Shown here: positions 17,560 to 26,166 of the stretch, in pieces
How positions within the stretch are numbered: position 1 is the stretch's first letter
How the letters are laid out: every line of letters starts with the position of its first letter
Assembly (NCBI GenBank): GCA_902800395.1
Contig: CADCEC010000004.1
Coordinates: 256,381 to 320,380 of the forward strand
Origin: an uncultured Bacteroidota bacterium
Lineage (GTDB): Bacteria; Bacteroidota; Bacteroidia; Bacteroidales; P3
Length of the DNA: 64,000 nucleotides
Reading direction: 5' to 3'
The notes under the pieces: model-generated
The model's input: the letters and a program-made list of their open reading frames with translations, nothing else
Told to the model about the DNA's origin: nothing
The model's database searches: none
Made by a program: the position numbers and the translations under genes

Positions 17560-19113
17560 CTAAAGTTTGGCCTTGAGATAGGCGGGCAGCTGGTCGATGC
17601 TGACGCGCTCCTGCTGCATGGTGTCGCGGTGGCGCACGGTGACAGCGTTGTCGGTCAGGGTGTCGTTGTCGACGGTGATGCAGAAGGGGGTGCCGATGGC
17701 ATCCTGGCGGCGGTAGCGGCGGCCGATGGCGTCCTTCTCGTCGTACTGCACCATCATGTCGGGCATCAGCAGGTGCTGTATCTCGCGGGCCTTCTCGGGC
17801 AAACCGTCTTTCTTCACCAAGGGCAGCACGGCGGCTTTGTAAGGCGCCAGCTTGGCGGGCAGGCTGAGCACCACGCGGGTGCTGCCGTCCTCGAGGGTCT
17901 CCTCCTTCAGCGAGTGGCTGAAGATGGCGAGGAAGGTGCGGTCGACACCGATGGAGGTCTCGATGACGTATGGCGTGTAGCTCTCGTTCAGTTCGCTGTC
18001 GAAGTACTGCAGTTTCTTGCCGCTGAACTCGCTGTGGCGGCTCAGGTCGAAGTCGGTGCGGCTATGGATGCCCTCCAGCTCCTTGAAGCCGAAGGGGAAC
18101 TTGAACTCGATGTCGGTGGCGGCGTTGGCATAGTGGGCCAGTTTCTCGTGGTCGTGGTAGCGGTAGCAGTCGGCCGGGATGCCGAGGGCGAGGTGCCACT
18201 GCAGGCGCTCCTCTTTCCAGTGCTTGAACCACTCCAGCTCCGTTCCGGGACGCACAAAGAACTGCATCTCCATCTGCTCGAACTCCCTCATGCGGAAGAT
18301 GAACTGGCGGGCCACGATCTCGTTGCGGAAAGCTTTGCCAATCTGGGCGATGCCGAAGGGAATCTTCATGCGGCCGCTCTTCTGCACGTTGAGGAAGTTG
18401 ACGAAGATGCCCTGTGCCGTTTCGGGACGCAAATACAGGGTATCGCTGTCGTCGATGACGCTGCCCATCTTGTCGCTTTGCGAGGTTCGGTCACTTACGT
18501 TCCCGCTCCTCATGGCGAACATGAGGTTGAACTGGCGTACGTCGGTCCAGTTGCGGGTGCCGCTGATGGGGCAGACAATCTCCAGGTCGAGGATGAGCTG
18601 CTTCAGGCCGTCCAGGTCGTTGCGGTTCATGCAGTCGGCGTAGCGTTCGTGAATCTCGTCGATTTTCTTTTGGTGCTCCAGCACACGGGCGTTGGTGGTG
18701 ACGAACTGCTGGCGGTCGAAGGCGTCGCCGAAACGCTTGTGGGCCTTCTCGCACTCCTTCTCAATCTTTTCCTCAATCTTGGCGATATGGTCCTCGATGA
18801 GCACGTCGGCGCGGTAGCGTTTCTTGCTGTCCTTGTTGTCGATAAGGGGGTCGTTGAAGGCATCCACGTGGCCACTGGCCTTCCAGATGCGGGGATGCAT
18901 GAAGATGGCGCTGTCGAGACCCACGATGTTCTCGTGCATCTGCACCATGGCCTTCCACCAGTACTGCTTGATATTGTTTTTCAGTTCCACGCCCAGTTGT
19001 CCGTAGTCGTAGACTGCGGCGAGGCCGTCGTAGATTTCCGAGCTTGGGAAGATGAATCCGTATTCCTTGGCGTGAGCCACCACTTTCTTGAAAAAGTCGT
19101 CTTGATTTGCCAT
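17560..19113 (-). CDS. glyS: Glycyl-tRNA synthetase, single-chain type
   Basis: 517 residues, class II. It belongs to the alpha2, eukaryote-like GlyRS: an N-terminal FIFPSSEIYDGLAAVYDYGQLGVELKNN-type start (motif 1 region), the FRNEI motif 2, REFEQMEMQFF, and a C-terminal anticodon-binding domain (PAKLAPYKAAVLPL). It charges tRNA-Gly in the cytoplasm. Directly upstream on the same strand is gcvH, 116 bases away with a weak hairpin between, so partial co-transcription is possible. Confidence 0.97.
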   Translation of the reverse strand: MANQDDFFKKVVAHAKEYGFIFPSSEIYDGLAAVYDYGQLGVELKNNIKQYWWKAMVQMHENIVGLDSAIFMHPRIWKASGHVDAFNDPLIDNKDSKKRYRADVLIEDHIAKIEEKIEKECEKAHKRFGDAFDRQQFVTTNARVLEHQKKIDEIHERYADCMNRNDLDGLKQLILDLEIVCPISGTRNWTDVRQFNLMFAMRSGNVSDRTSQSDKMGSVIDDSDTLYLRPETAQGIFVNFLNVQKSGRMKIPFGIAQIGKAFRNEIVARQFIFRMREFEQMEMQFFVRPGTELEWFKHWKEERLQWHLALGIPADCYRYHDHEKLAHYANAATDIEFKFPFGFKELEGIHSRTDFDLSRHSEFSGKKLQYFDSELNESYTPYVIETSIGVDRTFLAIFSHSLKEETLEDGSTRVVLSLPAKLAPYKAAVLPLVKKDGLPEKAREIQHLLMPDMMVQYDEKDAIGRRYRRQDAIGTPFCITVDNDTLTDNAVTVRHRDTMQQERVSIDQLPAYLKAKL

Positions 19114-19158
19114 TAAGGTAAAGTTTAAAGTTTAACGGTTAAAGTTTAAAGATTAAAG
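19113..19158. repeat. 7-bp tandem tract (AAAGTTT units) upstream of glyS
   Basis: About five degenerate AAAGTTT/AACGGTT units immediately before the glyS start. Similar units occur at 24768-24803. Confidence 0.75.
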
Positions 19159-19178
19159 GATTGGGGAGAGAGGGAGAA

Positions 19179-19214
19179 AAGAATGGCCGCCCAAGTAGGC
19201 AGCCATTCTTCGTG
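19179..19214 (-). terminator. Hairpin after gcvH, probable partial terminator
   Basis: AAGAATGGC at 19179 pairs with GCCATTCTT at 19202-19210, with an inner imperfect stem. On the minus strand it is followed by TTTTCTC. Confidence 0.6.
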
Positions 19215-19229
19215 TTCTGACGATAGGGT

Positions 19230-19607
19230 TTAGGCACCGATTTTGGCGGTGTAGGCAGCGGCGTCCATGAGGGCGTCGATGTCGGCCATGTTCTCGGGTT
19301 TGATTTTGATAATCCAGCCATTGCCGTAAGGATCGGCGTTGATGGCGGAAGCATCCTCGAGAGCGGTGTTGAACTCCACGACCTCGCCTTTGACAGGCAT
19401 GAGCAGGTCGGCCACAGTCTTGACGGCCTCAACGGAGCCAAAAGCTTCGCCAGCCTCGATGGTCTCACCCTCGCAGGTGACGTCCACGAAGACGATGTCG
19501 CCGAGCTCGTGCTGAGCGTAATCAGTGATACCAACGAAAGCAAATTCGCCTTCAATACGCACCCATTCGTCGTCCTGGGTGTACTTCAGATTTGCAGGAA
19601 TGTTCAT
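19230..19607 (-). CDS. gcvH: Glycine cleavage system H protein
   Basis: 125 residues, full length. The lipoyl-carrier motif is [15 protein letters not shown] with the lipoylated K63. The rest ([27 protein letters not shown]) is typical. H protein shuttles the aminomethyl group between the P, T and L proteins; those genes are not in this window. A lipoate ligase gene lies 3 kb away. A promoter box is present 46 bases upstream. Confidence 0.96.
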   Translation of the reverse strand: MNIPANLKYTQDDEWVRIEGEFAFVGITDYAQHELGDIVFVDVTCEGETIEAGEAFGSVEAVKTVADLLMPVKGEVVEFNTALEDASAINADPYGNGWIIKIKPENMADIDALMDAAAYTAKIGA

Positions 19608-19652
19608 ATTCTTATTAAATTATATGTATAAATCCGTTTGTTAAAACAGATG

Positions 19653-19660
19653 CAAAAATA
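19653..19660 (-). promoter_or_regulatory. TAnnTTTG promoter box for gcvH
   Basis: CAAAAATA on plus (TATTTTTG on minus), upstream of the gcvH start. Confidence 0.7.
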
Positions 19661-19734
19661 CATATTTTTTTTTTATTTGGGAGGAAAAAAATAAAAAAAA
19701 GTAAAATTTTTTTCTTCAATTGAAAAAAAAGAAT

Positions 19735-19742
19735 TACTTTTG
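19735..19742 (+). promoter_or_regulatory. TAnnTTTG promoter box for rho
   Basis: TACTTTTG, leaving a leader of about 120 bases before the rho start. Autoregulation through the leader is known for rho in other bacteria; here it is only a possibility. Confidence 0.6.
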
Positions 19743-19867
19743 CAACGTCAAAACAAGGAAAGTAAGAGAAGAGGAATCTTTGCGAGTGTTTGACAATAAG
19801 CATCTTAATTTGCTTTTTCCCCCACACATTGAAATGTATCAACCAATCAACTTATTAGTCTATTTGC

Positions 19868-21667
19868 ATGTTTAGTAAATCTGAACTCACTGCCAAAGCC
19901 CACATCGAACTTATCGAGATGGCAAAAGAGATGGGCATTTCCAAGGCCACGCGCATGGATGCGCAGGAACTGGTCTACAAAATTCTGGATTATCAGGCTT
20001 CCAATCCCGATAAGTCGTCCCCGGCTCCTGCCGACGACGACCACAAGGCTCACAAGCGTCAGCACATGAAACCCAAGCTGTTGGCCGAATCGACACTGAA
20101 AAATCCCGAGGTGCACAAGAACCGTTCTAAAAAAGAGAATGGAAAAACGAAAAATGAAAAGCCGGCAGTCGAAGCCCCTAAAGACTTTAATCCCCAGCTG
20201 AATATCATGGACCTTGAGATGCCTGTTGTGCCCGAGGTGCCGGAATGGAAAATGGAGAACAGGGAGCTGAGGATTGAGAAGCCGGAGGAAGTAAAGTCCC
20301 AAGAGGCCGAGGCTGTGGCCCCCAAGCAGGAGGAGCTTCCCCAGCAGTCTGGCAAGAAGAAACGCGGCCGCCCGAAAAAGAACGCCCAGGACGCTCAAAA
20401 TAATCAGAGTAATCAGAATACTCAGAGTACTCCGGAAACTCCGGTTTCTGAACCAAAGCAGGAACCTAGACAGGAAGCCAAACCGGAGCCTAGGCCGGAA
20501 CCTAAACCGGAGCAAAAACAAGAGCCTCGACGTGAGTATGCCTTCGAACACGAGGGGGTCATTGAGGCCGAGGGCGTATTGGAGATGGTTCCTGATGGCT
20601 ACGGATTCCTCCGCTCGAGCGACTACAACTATCTCTCGTCGCCCGACGACATCTATATCAGTCCGCAGCAGATTCGCAACTACGGTCTGAAGACCGGTGA
20701 TACCGTTCGTGGCAAGGTGCGTCCGCCGCGTGAGGGCGACAAATTCTTCCCTATGGTTAAGGTGTTAGAGATAAATGGTCTCACGCCCGACCGTATCCGT
20801 GACCGTATCCCCTTTGAAAGTCTCACGCCCCTCTTCCCCAACCAGAAATTCAAACTCACAGGCCATCCGCAGGAGACCCTCTCCACCCGCATCATCGACC
20901 TCTTTACCCCTATTGGAAAGGGTCAGCGCGGCCTCATCGTGGCTCAGCCCAAGACCGGTAAGACCACTCTGCTCAAGGAAGTGGCCAATGCCATCGCCTT
21001 CAACCACCCAGAGGTCTATCTCATGGTGCTGCTTATCGACGAGCGCCCCGAGGAGGTCACCGATATGCAACGCTCTGTGAAGGCCGAGGTCATTGCCTCC
21101 ACCTTCGATGAGCCTGCCGACCGTCACGTGCGCATCGCCAACATCGTCCTTGAAAAAGCCAAGCGCCTCACCGAGTGCGGTCATGACGTGATGATAGTGC
21201 TCGACTCCATCACCCGCCTGGCCCGCGCCTACAACACCGTGCAGCCCGCCAGCGGAAAGGTGCTCTCCGGTGGCGTCGAGGCCAACGCCTTGCAGAAACC
21301 CAAGCGCTTCTTCGGTGCCGCCCGTAAGATTGAAGGCGGCGGCTCGCTCACCATCATCGCTACTGCCCTCACCGAGACTGGCTCCAAGATGGACGACGTC
21401 ATCTTCGAGGAATTCAAGGGTACCGGCAACATGGAGCTGCAGCTCGACCGTAAGCTCAGCAACCGCCGACTCTATCCCGCCATCGACCTCACGGCCTCCA
21501 GCACCCGTCGCGACGACCTGCTGGTGAAGCCCGACATCCTGACCCGTAGTGTGGTGCTACGCAATCACCTCACCGACCTCACCCCTGTGGAGGCCATGGA
21601 GTTCCTCCAGAAGCAGATGTCGCACACCAAGAACAACGAAGAGTTTTTGTACACCATGGATAAATAG
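19868..21667 (+). CDS. rho: Transcription termination factor Rho with long disordered N-terminal insert
   Basis: 599 residues against about 420 in E. coli. Order: Rho_N helical domain (about 1-45), a charged and Q/P/E-rich disordered region (about 48-225), the cold-shock RNA-binding domain ([21 protein letters not shown]), then the ATPase with P-loop AQPKTGKTT (K365), Walker [15 protein letters not shown] and the R/Q-loop region. The insert contains a 9-bp tandem tract (20401-20444) and repeated EPxPE units. Bacteroides Rho has a similar disordered insert that is known to drive condensate formation. threonine aldolase follows 5 bases later. Confidence 0.96.
   Translation: MFSKSELTAKAHIELIEMAKEMGISKATRMDAQELVYKILDYQASNPDKSSPAPADDDHKAHKRQHMKPKLLAESTLKNPEVHKNRSKKENGKTKNEKPAVEAPKDFNPQLNIMDLEMPVVPEVPEWKMENRELRIEKPEEVKSQEAEAVAPKQEELPQQSGKKKRGRPKKNAQDAQNNQSNQNTQSTPETPVSEPKQEPRQEAKPEPRPEPKPEQKQEPRREYAFEHEGVIEAEGVLEMVPDGYGFLRSSDYNYLSSPDDIYISPQQIRNYGLKTGDTVRGKVRPPREGDKFFPMVKVLEINGLTPDRIRDRIPFESLTPLFPNQKFKLTGHPQETLSTRIIDLFTPIGKGQRGLIVAQPKTGKTTLLKEVANAIAFNHPEVYLMVLLIDERPEEVTDMQRSVKAEVIASTFDEPADRHVRIANIVLEKAKRLTECGHDVMIVLDSITRLARAYNTVQPASGKVLSGGVEANALQKPKRFFGAARKIEGGGSLTIIATALTETGSKMDDVIFEEFKGTGNMELQLDRKLSNRRLYPAIDLTASSTRRDDLLVKPDILTRSVVLRNHLTDLTPVEAMEFLQKQMSHTKNNEEFLYTMDK
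20401..20444 (+). repeat. 9-bp tandem tract inside rho
   Basis: Five degenerate units (AATCAGAGT, AATCAGAAT, ACTCAGAGT, ACTCCGGAA, ACTCCGG) in frame, encoding the N/Q/S/T-rich part of the disordered insert. Confidence 0.75.
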
Positions 21668-21672
21668 CAGTT

Positions 21673-22692
21673 ATGAAACGAGGATTTGGCTCAGACAATC
21701 ATTCCGGTATTAGCCCTGAGGTGCTGCAGGCCATTACTGCTGCCAACATAGACCATGCATTAGCCTATGGCGATGACGAGTGGTGCGCCCGCACCGAAGA
21801 ACTCTTCCGCCGCGAGTTCGGCCCGCAGGCCAGGGTATATTTCGTCTTCAACGGCACCGGTGCCAACGTGCTCTGCATCGACGCCATGTGCCGCTCGCAC
21901 GAGGCTGTGGTGTGCGCTGAGACGGCACATATCAACGTTGACGAATGCGGTGCTCCCCAGCGTGTCGTCGGCTGCCGTCTGCTCACCGTCGACACCCCCG
22001 ACGGCAAGCTCACTCCCGAGTTGGTGAAGACACGGTTGCATGGCTTCGGCTTTGAACACCACTCGCAGCCCAAAGCCATCAGCATCACGCAGAGCACTGA
22101 GCTCGGCACCCTCTACACCCTCGACGAAATCCGCGCCCTCGCCGACCTCGCGCATTCCTATCATATGTATCTCCACATGGACGGTGCCCGTCTGGCCAAT
22201 GCCGCCGTCGCCCTCGGCTGCACCTTCAAGGAGATGACCACCGACCTCGGCGTCGATTGCCTCTCTTTCGGCGGCACCAAGAACGGCATGCTTATGGGTG
22301 AGAGCTGCGTGATTCTTAATCCGGCACTCGACATAGACATGAAATACCGCCGCAAACAGATGACGCAACTTTGCAGCAAGATGCGCTTCATCGCCGCACA
22401 GTTCGAGGCCTACCTCACCACAGGCCTCTGGCGTCGCAACGCCGAGCACAGTAACCGCATGGCCCAGCTGTTGCACGAGGAAGTGAAGAAGTTGGGTGTG
22501 AGGGTGATGTATGATGTGCAGGTCAACAGCGTCTTCGTCCAGCTGCCCGCTGAAGTCTGGCATGCGCTTCAGAAAGAGTATTTCTTCTACGACTGGGACG
22601 AGGCGCAGAATGTCGTCCGTTGGATGTGCTCTTTCGACACCACCGAGGAGGATATTCACTCCTTCATCGCCGCCCTAAAACGTCTGTTATAA
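21673..22692 (+). CDS. Low-specificity threonine aldolase family protein
   Basis: 339 residues, PLP-dependent fold type I (beta-eliminating lyase family). FGSDNHSGISPEVL at the start, the HMDGARLANA motif and the PLP-lysine motif SFGGTKNG (K203) are intact. Family members cleave L-threonine or L-allo-threonine to glycine and acetaldehyde. Closeness to gcvH and glyS makes a glycine-related role sensible. A strong terminator follows. Confidence 0.9.
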   Translation: MKRGFGSDNHSGISPEVLQAITAANIDHALAYGDDEWCARTEELFRREFGPQARVYFVFNGTGANVLCIDAMCRSHEAVVCAETAHINVDECGAPQRVVGCRLLTVDTPDGKLTPELVKTRLHGFGFEHHSQPKAISITQSTELGTLYTLDEIRALADLAHSYHMYLHMDGARLANAAVALGCTFKEMTTDLGVDCLSFGGTKNGMLMGESCVILNPALDIDMKYRRKQMTQLCSKMRFIAAQFEAYLTTGLWRRNAEHSNRMAQLLHEEVKKLGVRVMYDVQVNSVFVQLPAEVWHALQKEYFFYDWDEAQNVVRWMCSFDTTEEDIHSFIAALKRLL

Positions 22693-22718
22693 AGTGCTGT
22701 TGAACAATCACCAATAAT

Positions 22719-22746
22719 GGTGACCCTGTGGGGTCGCCATTTTTTT
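22719..22746 (+). terminator. Terminator after threonine aldolase
   Basis: GGTGACCC/GGGTCGCC stem with a TGTG loop and ATTTTTTT tail, abutting the feoB promoter. Confidence 0.92.
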
Positions 22747-22747
22747 G

Positions 22748-22755
22748 TATCTTTG
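22748..22755 (+). promoter_or_regulatory. TAnnTTTG promoter box for feoB
   Basis: TATCTTTG. It lies inside the longest reading frame of feoB, which shows that the first in-frame ATG at 22745 cannot be the start and that ATG 22775 is used, with a leader of about 15 bases. Confidence 0.8.
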
Positions 22756-22774
22756 CAGTTCAAAACCGAATGTA

Positions 22775-24754
22775 ATGAAACAATATAAAGTGGCCGTTGT
22801 AGGCAGCGTAAATAGTGGAAAGTCAGAGTTGTGTAAGGCGCTGAAAGAGGTTGTTTCGCGTCGCGCTGACGGGGCCGAAATCGACTGGAACGAGGTTCAC
22901 GACTGTGAAGAAGTGGAGCAATACGACCCGGATGTGGTGCTGCAGGTGGTCGACAGTATGGACCTCGACGAGAGTCTCGTCTTTACTCCACAGCTTATCG
23001 ATATGCACCGTCGCCTGTTACTGGCTTTCGTCAAATACGACCTCTTGTTGGAGACTGGGCATTCCCTCGACATGCGTAGCCTCGAGAAGCAGATGGGTGT
23101 GCTGGCGCGAACTGTCAACCCGCTCACCGGCGACGGTATCGACGAGCTGGCTGCCAAGGTGGTGCATGCCGCCGAGGGTAGGGTGGAGGTGCTGCGCCAC
23201 GTGCATGTCGACTATGGTCAGGACGTGATGCATGCCGTCAAGCGTATCGTCGACTTCCTCGTTCATCACTCCTCGCTCATCACTCATCATTCAAAAAGAT
23301 ACCTTGCCATCCGTCTCCTCGAGCGTCCGGTGGAGACGCTGCCACTTTTCAAGGATGAGCCTTGGTACGAAGACCTCGTTGCCCTAGTGGAACGTGAGCG
23401 CAAGCATCTTTTTGTGGAGCTCAAGCGTCCTCCCGAAGAGATTATTCATGAGGCGCGCCACGGATATGTCAGCGGTGCCCTTGCCGCTGCCCTCAAGCAT
23501 GGCGACGACAACAGTGACCACACCCTCCGACAGCGTGTCGACGCGGTGCTCACCAATCGCAAGATAGGCTTCCCCATTCTTGTGGCCGTGTTGTTTGCCG
23601 TCTTTGAGTGTACCTTCACCCTTGGAGCCTATCCCCAGGAGTGGATACAGATGGGTATCGATGCCCTCTGTGGCTGGCTGTCTGGTGTGTTGCCTGAGGG
23701 CTGGTTCTCATCGATGATGGTCGATGGCGTGGTGCAGGGCGTAGGTGCTGTGTTGGCTTTCCTGCCGAATATTGTCATCCTCTTCTTCTTCCTCTCCATC
23801 CTCGAGGATGTGGGCTATATGGCGCGTGCCGCCTACCTGATGGACGGCATCATGCACCGCGTGGGACTCCACGGCCGCTCCTTCATTCCCATGCTTGTGG
23901 GCTTCGGCTGCAATGTGCCGGCCATTATGGCGGCGCGTGACATCCAGAACCGCAAGGATCGCACTCTCACCATGCTGATGATACCCTTTATGAGTTGCTC
24001 GGCACGATTACCGGTCTACATGCTGCTGGTTTCTGCCTTCTTCCCACGCTATCAGGCGCTGGTGATGATATCGCTCTACCTCATCGGCATCGTTCTCTCC
24101 ATCCTCTTCGCCCTGATGATGAAACACACGCGGTGGTTCCGCAAGGAGGGCGACGAAGACTATGTCAGTGAGTTGCCAGCCTTCCGGCGTCCTACGCTCC
24201 GCAACACCGGCATGCACATCTGGGAGCGCTGCGCCGACTACCTGAAGAAGATTTCCACGGTGATTCTCGCCGCCTCGGTGGTCATCTGGGCCCTTACCTA
24301 CTTTCCCCGTGCCGAAGTCAATTCCGCCGACCCCCTCGAGGCGCAGCGCATACAGAAGGAGCAGAGTTATCTGGCACAGATAGGCCGCGCTATGGAACCC
24401 GTCATGTCGCCTCTGGGCTTCGACTGGCGCATGAACGTCTGCATCCTCACGGGGCTTCCTGCCAAAGAAGCTATCGTCAGCACCATGGCCATCCTCTACC
24501 ACGAACCCACGGAGGTCTTGGAGGAGGCAGAGAATTCTGCCCTTGCCGCCACGCTGAAGAAGAACGAAGTGTTCACCCCCACGACGGCCTTCGGCTTCAT
24601 GATGTTCGTCCTGCTCTATTTCCCCTGTATCGCCACCATCGCCACCCTGCGGCGCGAGATTGGGCGAGGCTGGGCCGCCTTTTCGGTAGTTAACAGCATC
24701 GTTCTCGCCTGGCTAGTCGCAGCCCTCATCTATCAGCTTTCGCTGCTGATGTGA
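22775..24754 (+). CDS. feoB: Ferrous iron transporter FeoB with degenerate G domain
   Basis: 659 residues. The membrane part is typical: two Gate-like halves with GFGCNVPAIMAARDI, FMSCSARLPVYMLL, then GLPAKEAIVSTM and the final helices. The N-terminal G domain is short. G1 is kept (GSVNSGKS, 10-17), but the G2/G3 segment (normally DxPG) is missing, and G4 NxxD is replaced by VKYD (86-89), while flanking sequence (DPDVVLQVVDSMDLD, GDGIDEL) still aligns. GTP binding and hydrolysis are therefore doubtful. No FeoA domain is fused or adjacent. A 7-bp tract (23261-23292) encodes HHSSLITHHS in the linker. Confidence 0.92.
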   Translation: MKQYKVAVVGSVNSGKSELCKALKEVVSRRADGAEIDWNEVHDCEEVEQYDPDVVLQVVDSMDLDESLVFTPQLIDMHRRLLLAFVKYDLLLETGHSLDMRSLEKQMGVLARTVNPLTGDGIDELAAKVVHAAEGRVEVLRHVHVDYGQDVMHAVKRIVDFLVHHSSLITHHSKRYLAIRLLERPVETLPLFKDEPWYEDLVALVERERKHLFVELKRPPEEIIHEARHGYVSGALAAALKHGDDNSDHTLRQRVDAVLTNRKIGFPILVAVLFAVFECTFTLGAYPQEWIQMGIDALCGWLSGVLPEGWFSSMMVDGVVQGVGAVLAFLPNIVILFFFLSILEDVGYMARAAYLMDGIMHRVGLHGRSFIPMLVGFGCNVPAIMAARDIQNRKDRTLTMLMIPFMSCSARLPVYMLLVSAFFPRYQALVMISLYLIGIVLSILFALMMKHTRWFRKEGDEDYVSELPAFRRPTLRNTGMHIWERCADYLKKISTVILAASVVIWALTYFPRAEVNSADPLEAQRIQKEQSYLAQIGRAMEPVMSPLGFDWRMNVCILTGLPAKEAIVSTMAILYHEPTEVLEEAENSALAATLKKNEVFTPTTAFGFMMFVLLYFPCIATIATLRREIGRGWAAFSVVNSIVLAWLVAALIYQLSLLM

Positions 24755-24755
24755 A

Positions 24756-24861
24756 ATAACGGTTAATGGGTAACGTTTAAAGTTTAACGTTTAACGGTTA
24801 AAGATGAAACTACCCACTGCCAACTACCCACTGCCCACTGCCCACTACCCACTATCAACTA
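24756..24861. repeat. Two adjacent 7-bp tracts (AACGTTT and CCCACTG units)
   Basis: The first part (24768-24803) is made of AACGTTT/AAAGTTT units, the second (24811-24858) of about seven CCCACTG/CCAACTA units. No gene is needed to explain this DNA. Confidence 0.82.
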
Positions 24862-25043
24862 ACAGAAAACAACATAATTTGAATTCAACTCACTATGTTC
24901 TAAGAAGATGGCTATTTGTGGCTCTCCTCTTTTTGTGTGGAACCGCCATAACGACATCCTGTGATAAGGAAAATGAGCCCGCACAATCTGCCACCACAAA
25001 AATCCGCTACCACTGTGCCGCCCTGGCGGAGTATTACACATAA
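24804..25043 (+). CDS. Possible small lipoprotein (doubtful)
   Basis: A 79-codon frame. The first ~19 residues are the translation of the CCCACTG tract and are probably not real. The rest could be a short lipoprotein: a hydrophobic segment (WLFVALLFLCGTAITTSC) followed by DKENEP. A TTG in the HNLNST region could be an alternative start. There is no homology I recognise. It may also be the remains of a longer lipoprotein gene. Confidence 0.3.
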   Translation: MKLPTANYPLPTAHYPLSTNRKQHNLNSTHYVLRRWLFVALLFLCGTAITTSCDKENEPAQSATTKIRYHCAALAEYYT

Positions 25044-25146
25044 AGCAGGACAGAGACGTCAGGTAGACGTTATGTCAACACTGCGTAAACGTAAAGTGTA
25101 AATTTCTGCGATGTCGAAAAAATATCGTGTCTTTCCTCTTAAAAAC

Positions 25147-25206
25147 ATAAATTGCCATAAATTATCCACAAATAAATTAATGGTAAATTCATGATAATTA
25201 GCGTTT
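25147..25206. repeat. 60-bp dispersed element, copy A
   Basis: The same length and layout as copy B at 39728-39787: arms AATTGCCAnnAATT and AATTCnTGATAATT form an imperfect inverted repeat around a TTAATGGTA core. It lies 47 bases upstream of the -7 box of the VanX-like gene. Confidence 0.75.
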
Positions 25207-25252
25207 AATAAAAAGTTTTTCGTGTGTCTGTGTGTGTTTCTGAAATTTTATG

Positions 25253-25260
25253 TAAATTTG
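25253..25260 (+). promoter_or_regulatory. TAnnTTTG promoter box for the VanX-like gene
   Basis: TAAATTTG. The position favours the ATG at 25283 over the ATG at 25265 as translation start. Confidence 0.65.
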
Positions 25261-25282
25261 CACTTTGAAAAATAGATTGATT

Positions 25283-26101
25283 ATGAGAACTTTTTCCGTT
25301 GCCTTGAAGTGTAGGACACTTGTTCTGCTGGCCGTTGCGGCCATGTTTTTTGCTGCCTGTCATACTGCGGACAAAGAAGTAGTTGACAGTGGGAAGTGGG
25401 CAGCCGACAGCCTTCAACTTTCAACAGAGTCCGGCGATAACAGCGATTTCGTGGCCATCACCGACGTGGTGCCCGATGTGATTTTGGAAATCCGCTACTA
25501 CGGCACCTACAATTTCGTCGGCACCCGTATCGACGGCTACGAACAGCCAATAGCCTTGATGACCAAGCAGGCCGCCGACAGCCTCCGCGCCGTGAGCGAC
25601 GACCTCATCAAGCAGGGTTATCGTCTCAAGATTTACGATGCCTACCGTCCGCAGATGGGTGTCGACCACTTCGTGCGCTGGGGCAAAGACCTCAATGACA
25701 CATTGATGAAGACTTATTTCTATCCCAACGAGACGAAGGACAGCCTCTTTATCAAAGATTACATCGCCACCCACAGCAGCCATTCGCGCGGCTCTACGGT
25801 GGACCTCACCCTCTTCGATATGCGTACTGAGAAAGAGGTCGACATGGGCGGCACCTTCGACTGGTTCGGCCGCGAGAGCCACCCCGACTGTGGCGGCAAT
25901 CCAACGACGGGCAAATGGAGAAGTAACGACACCCTCACTGCCCAGCAGTTCACCAACCGTATGATTCTCCGCAAGGCCATGCTGCGCCACGGTTTCAAGC
26001 CATACGACTGCGAGTGGTGGCACTTCACCCTCCGCAACGAACCCTACCCCGACACCTACTTCACCTTCCCGGTAAAGAGTTTTAATGTTGAAAGGTTTTA
26101 G
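25283..26101 (+). CDS. D-alanyl-D-alanine dipeptidase (VanX/DdpX-like), lipoprotein
   Basis: 272 residues from the preferred ATG, with a lipoprotein signal (C26, AACHTAD). Peptidase family M15D: zinc and catalytic residues H167 and D174 (SHSRGSTVDL), E244 and H247 (CEWWHF), plus YDAYRP with the active-site arginine. Family members cleave D-Ala-D-Ala dipeptide. In a Gram-negative periplasm this is usually peptidoglycan recycling or nutrient use, not vancomycin resistance. No vanH/vanA-like genes are near. The N-terminal linker includes SGKW and LQLSTE, echoes of the 7-bp tracts. Confidence 0.9.
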   Translation: MRTFSVALKCRTLVLLAVAAMFFAACHTADKEVVDSGKWAADSLQLSTESGDNSDFVAITDVVPDVILEIRYYGTYNFVGTRIDGYEQPIALMTKQAADSLRAVSDDLIKQGYRLKIYDAYRPQMGVDHFVRWGKDLNDTLMKTYFYPNETKDSLFIKDYIATHSSHSRGSTVDLTLFDMRTEKEVDMGGTFDWFGRESHPDCGGNPTTGKWRSNDTLTAQQFTNRMILRKAMLRHGFKPYDCEWWHFTLRNEPYPDTYFTFPVKSFNVERF

Positions 26102-26127
26102 GGTTGAAATGTCATTATCCCCTGTAC

Positions 26128-26147
26128 AGCCATTTCATGAAATGGCT
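26128..26147. repeat. Perfect 20-bp palindrome upstream of the ABC gene
   Basis: AGCCATTTCA followed directly by its reverse complement, 19 bases before the start codon of the fused ABC transporter. It could be an operator or a dispersed palindromic element. Confidence 0.6.
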
Positions 26148-26166
26148 CTACTAAACACAAAACAAT

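Noticed and set aside
17629-19116. 495-codon plus-strand frame over glyS
   Set aside because: The minus strand encodes an intact GlyRS with all class II motifs; the plus frame has no recognisable domain.
19139-19555. 138-codon minus-strand frame overlapping gcvH
   Set aside because: Out of frame with the complete and canonical gcvH; low-complexity S/P/T translation.
22745-22774. Ten extra N-terminal codons for feoB
   Set aside because: They contain the promoter -7 box and lie upstream of the expected transcription start.
25283-26101. Vancomycin-resistance function for the VanX-like gene
   Set aside because: No vanH, vanA or vanRS-like genes are near, and lipoprotein dipeptidases of this family occur widely in Gram-negative bacteria.
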